Assembly: GCA_964360835.1 (NCBI GenBank)
Contig: CAYHYG010000024.1
Span: forward strand, 1-15,184
Direction of reading: 5' to 3'
From: CAYHYG01 sp964360835
Lineage (GTDB): Bacteria; Patescibacteriota; Patescibacteriia; UBA1558; 2-01-FULL-52-15
DNA length: 15,184 nt
Shown here: positions 14,641-15,184 of the stretch, piece by piece
How positions within the stretch are numbered: the first letter of the stretch is position 1
How the letters are laid out: every line of letters begins with the position of its first letter
Program-made: the position numbers and the translations under genes
Notes under the pieces: generated by a model
The model's input: only the letters and a program-made list of their open reading frames with translations
Databases searched by the model: none
Told to the model about the DNA's origin: nothing

Positions 14641-14720
14641 CCCTGAGCGTAGCCGAAGGGCACATACATTTGCGAAAAAATGCCCTGAGCGACCACGTCA
14701 AACGTGGGAGTCGAAGGGCA
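14639..14720. repeat. Two copies of a TGCCCTGAGCG…CGAAGGGCA element
   Basis: Copy 1 is 14639-14662 and copy 2 is 14681-14720; both start TGCCCTGAGCG and end CGAAGGGCA. Copy 2 has a longer centre containing its own hairpin, CCACGT-CAA-ACGTGG. This motif belongs to a widely dispersed bacterial palindromic repeat type. The remainder of the gap to infC (14721-14805) is AT-rich and shows nothing clear. Confidence 0.65.
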
Positions 14721-14805
14721 CTCGTGTAACAATCTGCCTAAGTCTATCTAAGGCATCACAATTTCTAAACTCAAAACAAACAGCTAACAATTAAACTTTA
14801 AAACA

Positions 14806-15184
14806 ATTAATCAGCGATTTTCTTCAAAATTTCAACGTCACGCCATTAATGAACGCATTCGCGCTCGTGAAGTGCGCGTCATCGATGACCAAGGACAACA
14901 ACTTGGCGTCATGTCGACGTTAGATGCCTTGCAACTAGCCCGGGAAAAAGAATTAGATCTGGTAGAGGTACAACCCAATATTGATCCGCCAGTGGCCCGC
15001 ATCCTCGACTATGGACAATGGCAATACCAGCAAACCAAACAGCCAACCAAAAAAGCTAAGCGCGTTGAAATCAAAACCATCAAGCTGTCTCTGAAGATTG
15101 GCCAACACGATATTGCGGTTCGTCAGAAACAAGCTGATAAATTCATGTCCAAAGGTGACCGGGTCCAGCTAGCTTTGCGTCTAC
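14806..15184 (+). CDS. infC: Translation initiation factor IF-3 (partial, 3' end outside window), AUU start
   Basis: 126 codons are visible. The frame reads INERIRAREVRVIDDQGQQLGVMS, then ALQLAREKELDLVEVQPNIDPPVARILDYG, then the lysine-rich linker and the start of the C-terminal domain (EIKTIKLSL…GD…LRL), all typical of IF-3. IF-3 binds the 30S subunit, keeps 50S off and checks the start codon and initiator tRNA. An in-frame TAA at 14785-14787 bounds the frame, and no ATG, GTG or TTG occurs before the conserved region; the first ATG is at residue 36, inside the N domain. The best start is therefore ATT at 14806, with ATT at 14845 as alternative. AUU is the classic infC start and makes IF-3 limit its own synthesis. 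rpmI and rplT usually follow but lie outside. Confidence 0.93.
   Translation, partial: MNQRFSSKFQRHAINERIRAREVRVIDDQGQQLGVMSTLDALQLAREKELDLVEVQPNIDPPVARILDYGQWQYQQTKQPTKKAKRVEIKTIKLSLKIGQHDIAVRQKQADKFMSKGDRVQLALRL

Noticed and set aside
14639..14720. CRISPR array
   Set aside because: Only two repeat copies of unequal length, palindromic throughout and with no comparable spacers or cas genes.

Overview
The window most likely comes from a Patescibacteria (Candidate Phyla Radiation) genome. This is inferred from the gene style, not from any search: compact tail-to-head genes, membrane proteins of a kind common in that group, a cysteine-rich type IV pilin-like protein, a eukaryote-like isoleucyl-tRNA synthetase, and promoters whose predicted start points fall on or next to the start codon. 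TGA, TAA and TAG all act as stops here, so the code looks standard. A ten-base N gap at 6864-6873 shows it is a scaffolded assembly.

Nearly everything from 13574 down to 1 is on the minus strand. In transcription order: argS (with an in-frame amber codon 16 codons before its expected end), a 169-residue membrane-anchored protein, a strong terminator (11238-11261), a small MerR-type regulator with its own promoter, a GC-rich hairpin cluster, then the tight run ileS - recO - a 600-residue membrane-anchored repeat protein. A short spacer follows, then tgt with a small lipoprotein overlapping its stop, a long Cys-rich pilin-like gene with its own promoter, and finally a 125-residue membrane protein that overlaps a membrane-anchored Clp/HSP100-like ATPase running off the left edge.

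The plus strand from 13657 to the end carries smpB, then the tmRNA gene ssrA, a palindrome-rich spacer, and the 5' part of infC, which appears to start with AUU. SmpB and tmRNA together form the ribosome-rescue system. The window as a whole is dominated by translation (argS, ileS, tgt, smpB, ssrA, infC) and envelope functions (pilin, lipoprotein, anchored repeat protein, membrane Clp).

The most unusual items are: a Clp-like ATPase with a DnaJ-like cysteine motif, membrane segments, a degenerate first ATPase ring and no recognisable aromatic pore loops; a tgt gene that has taken up a 46-bp palindrome in frame and lost its zinc cysteines; IleRS with a GXHH instead of HXGH signature; an argS amber codon followed in frame by the missing conserved C-terminus; and an N gap flanked by the same 8-mer on both sides, which suggests a false gap.
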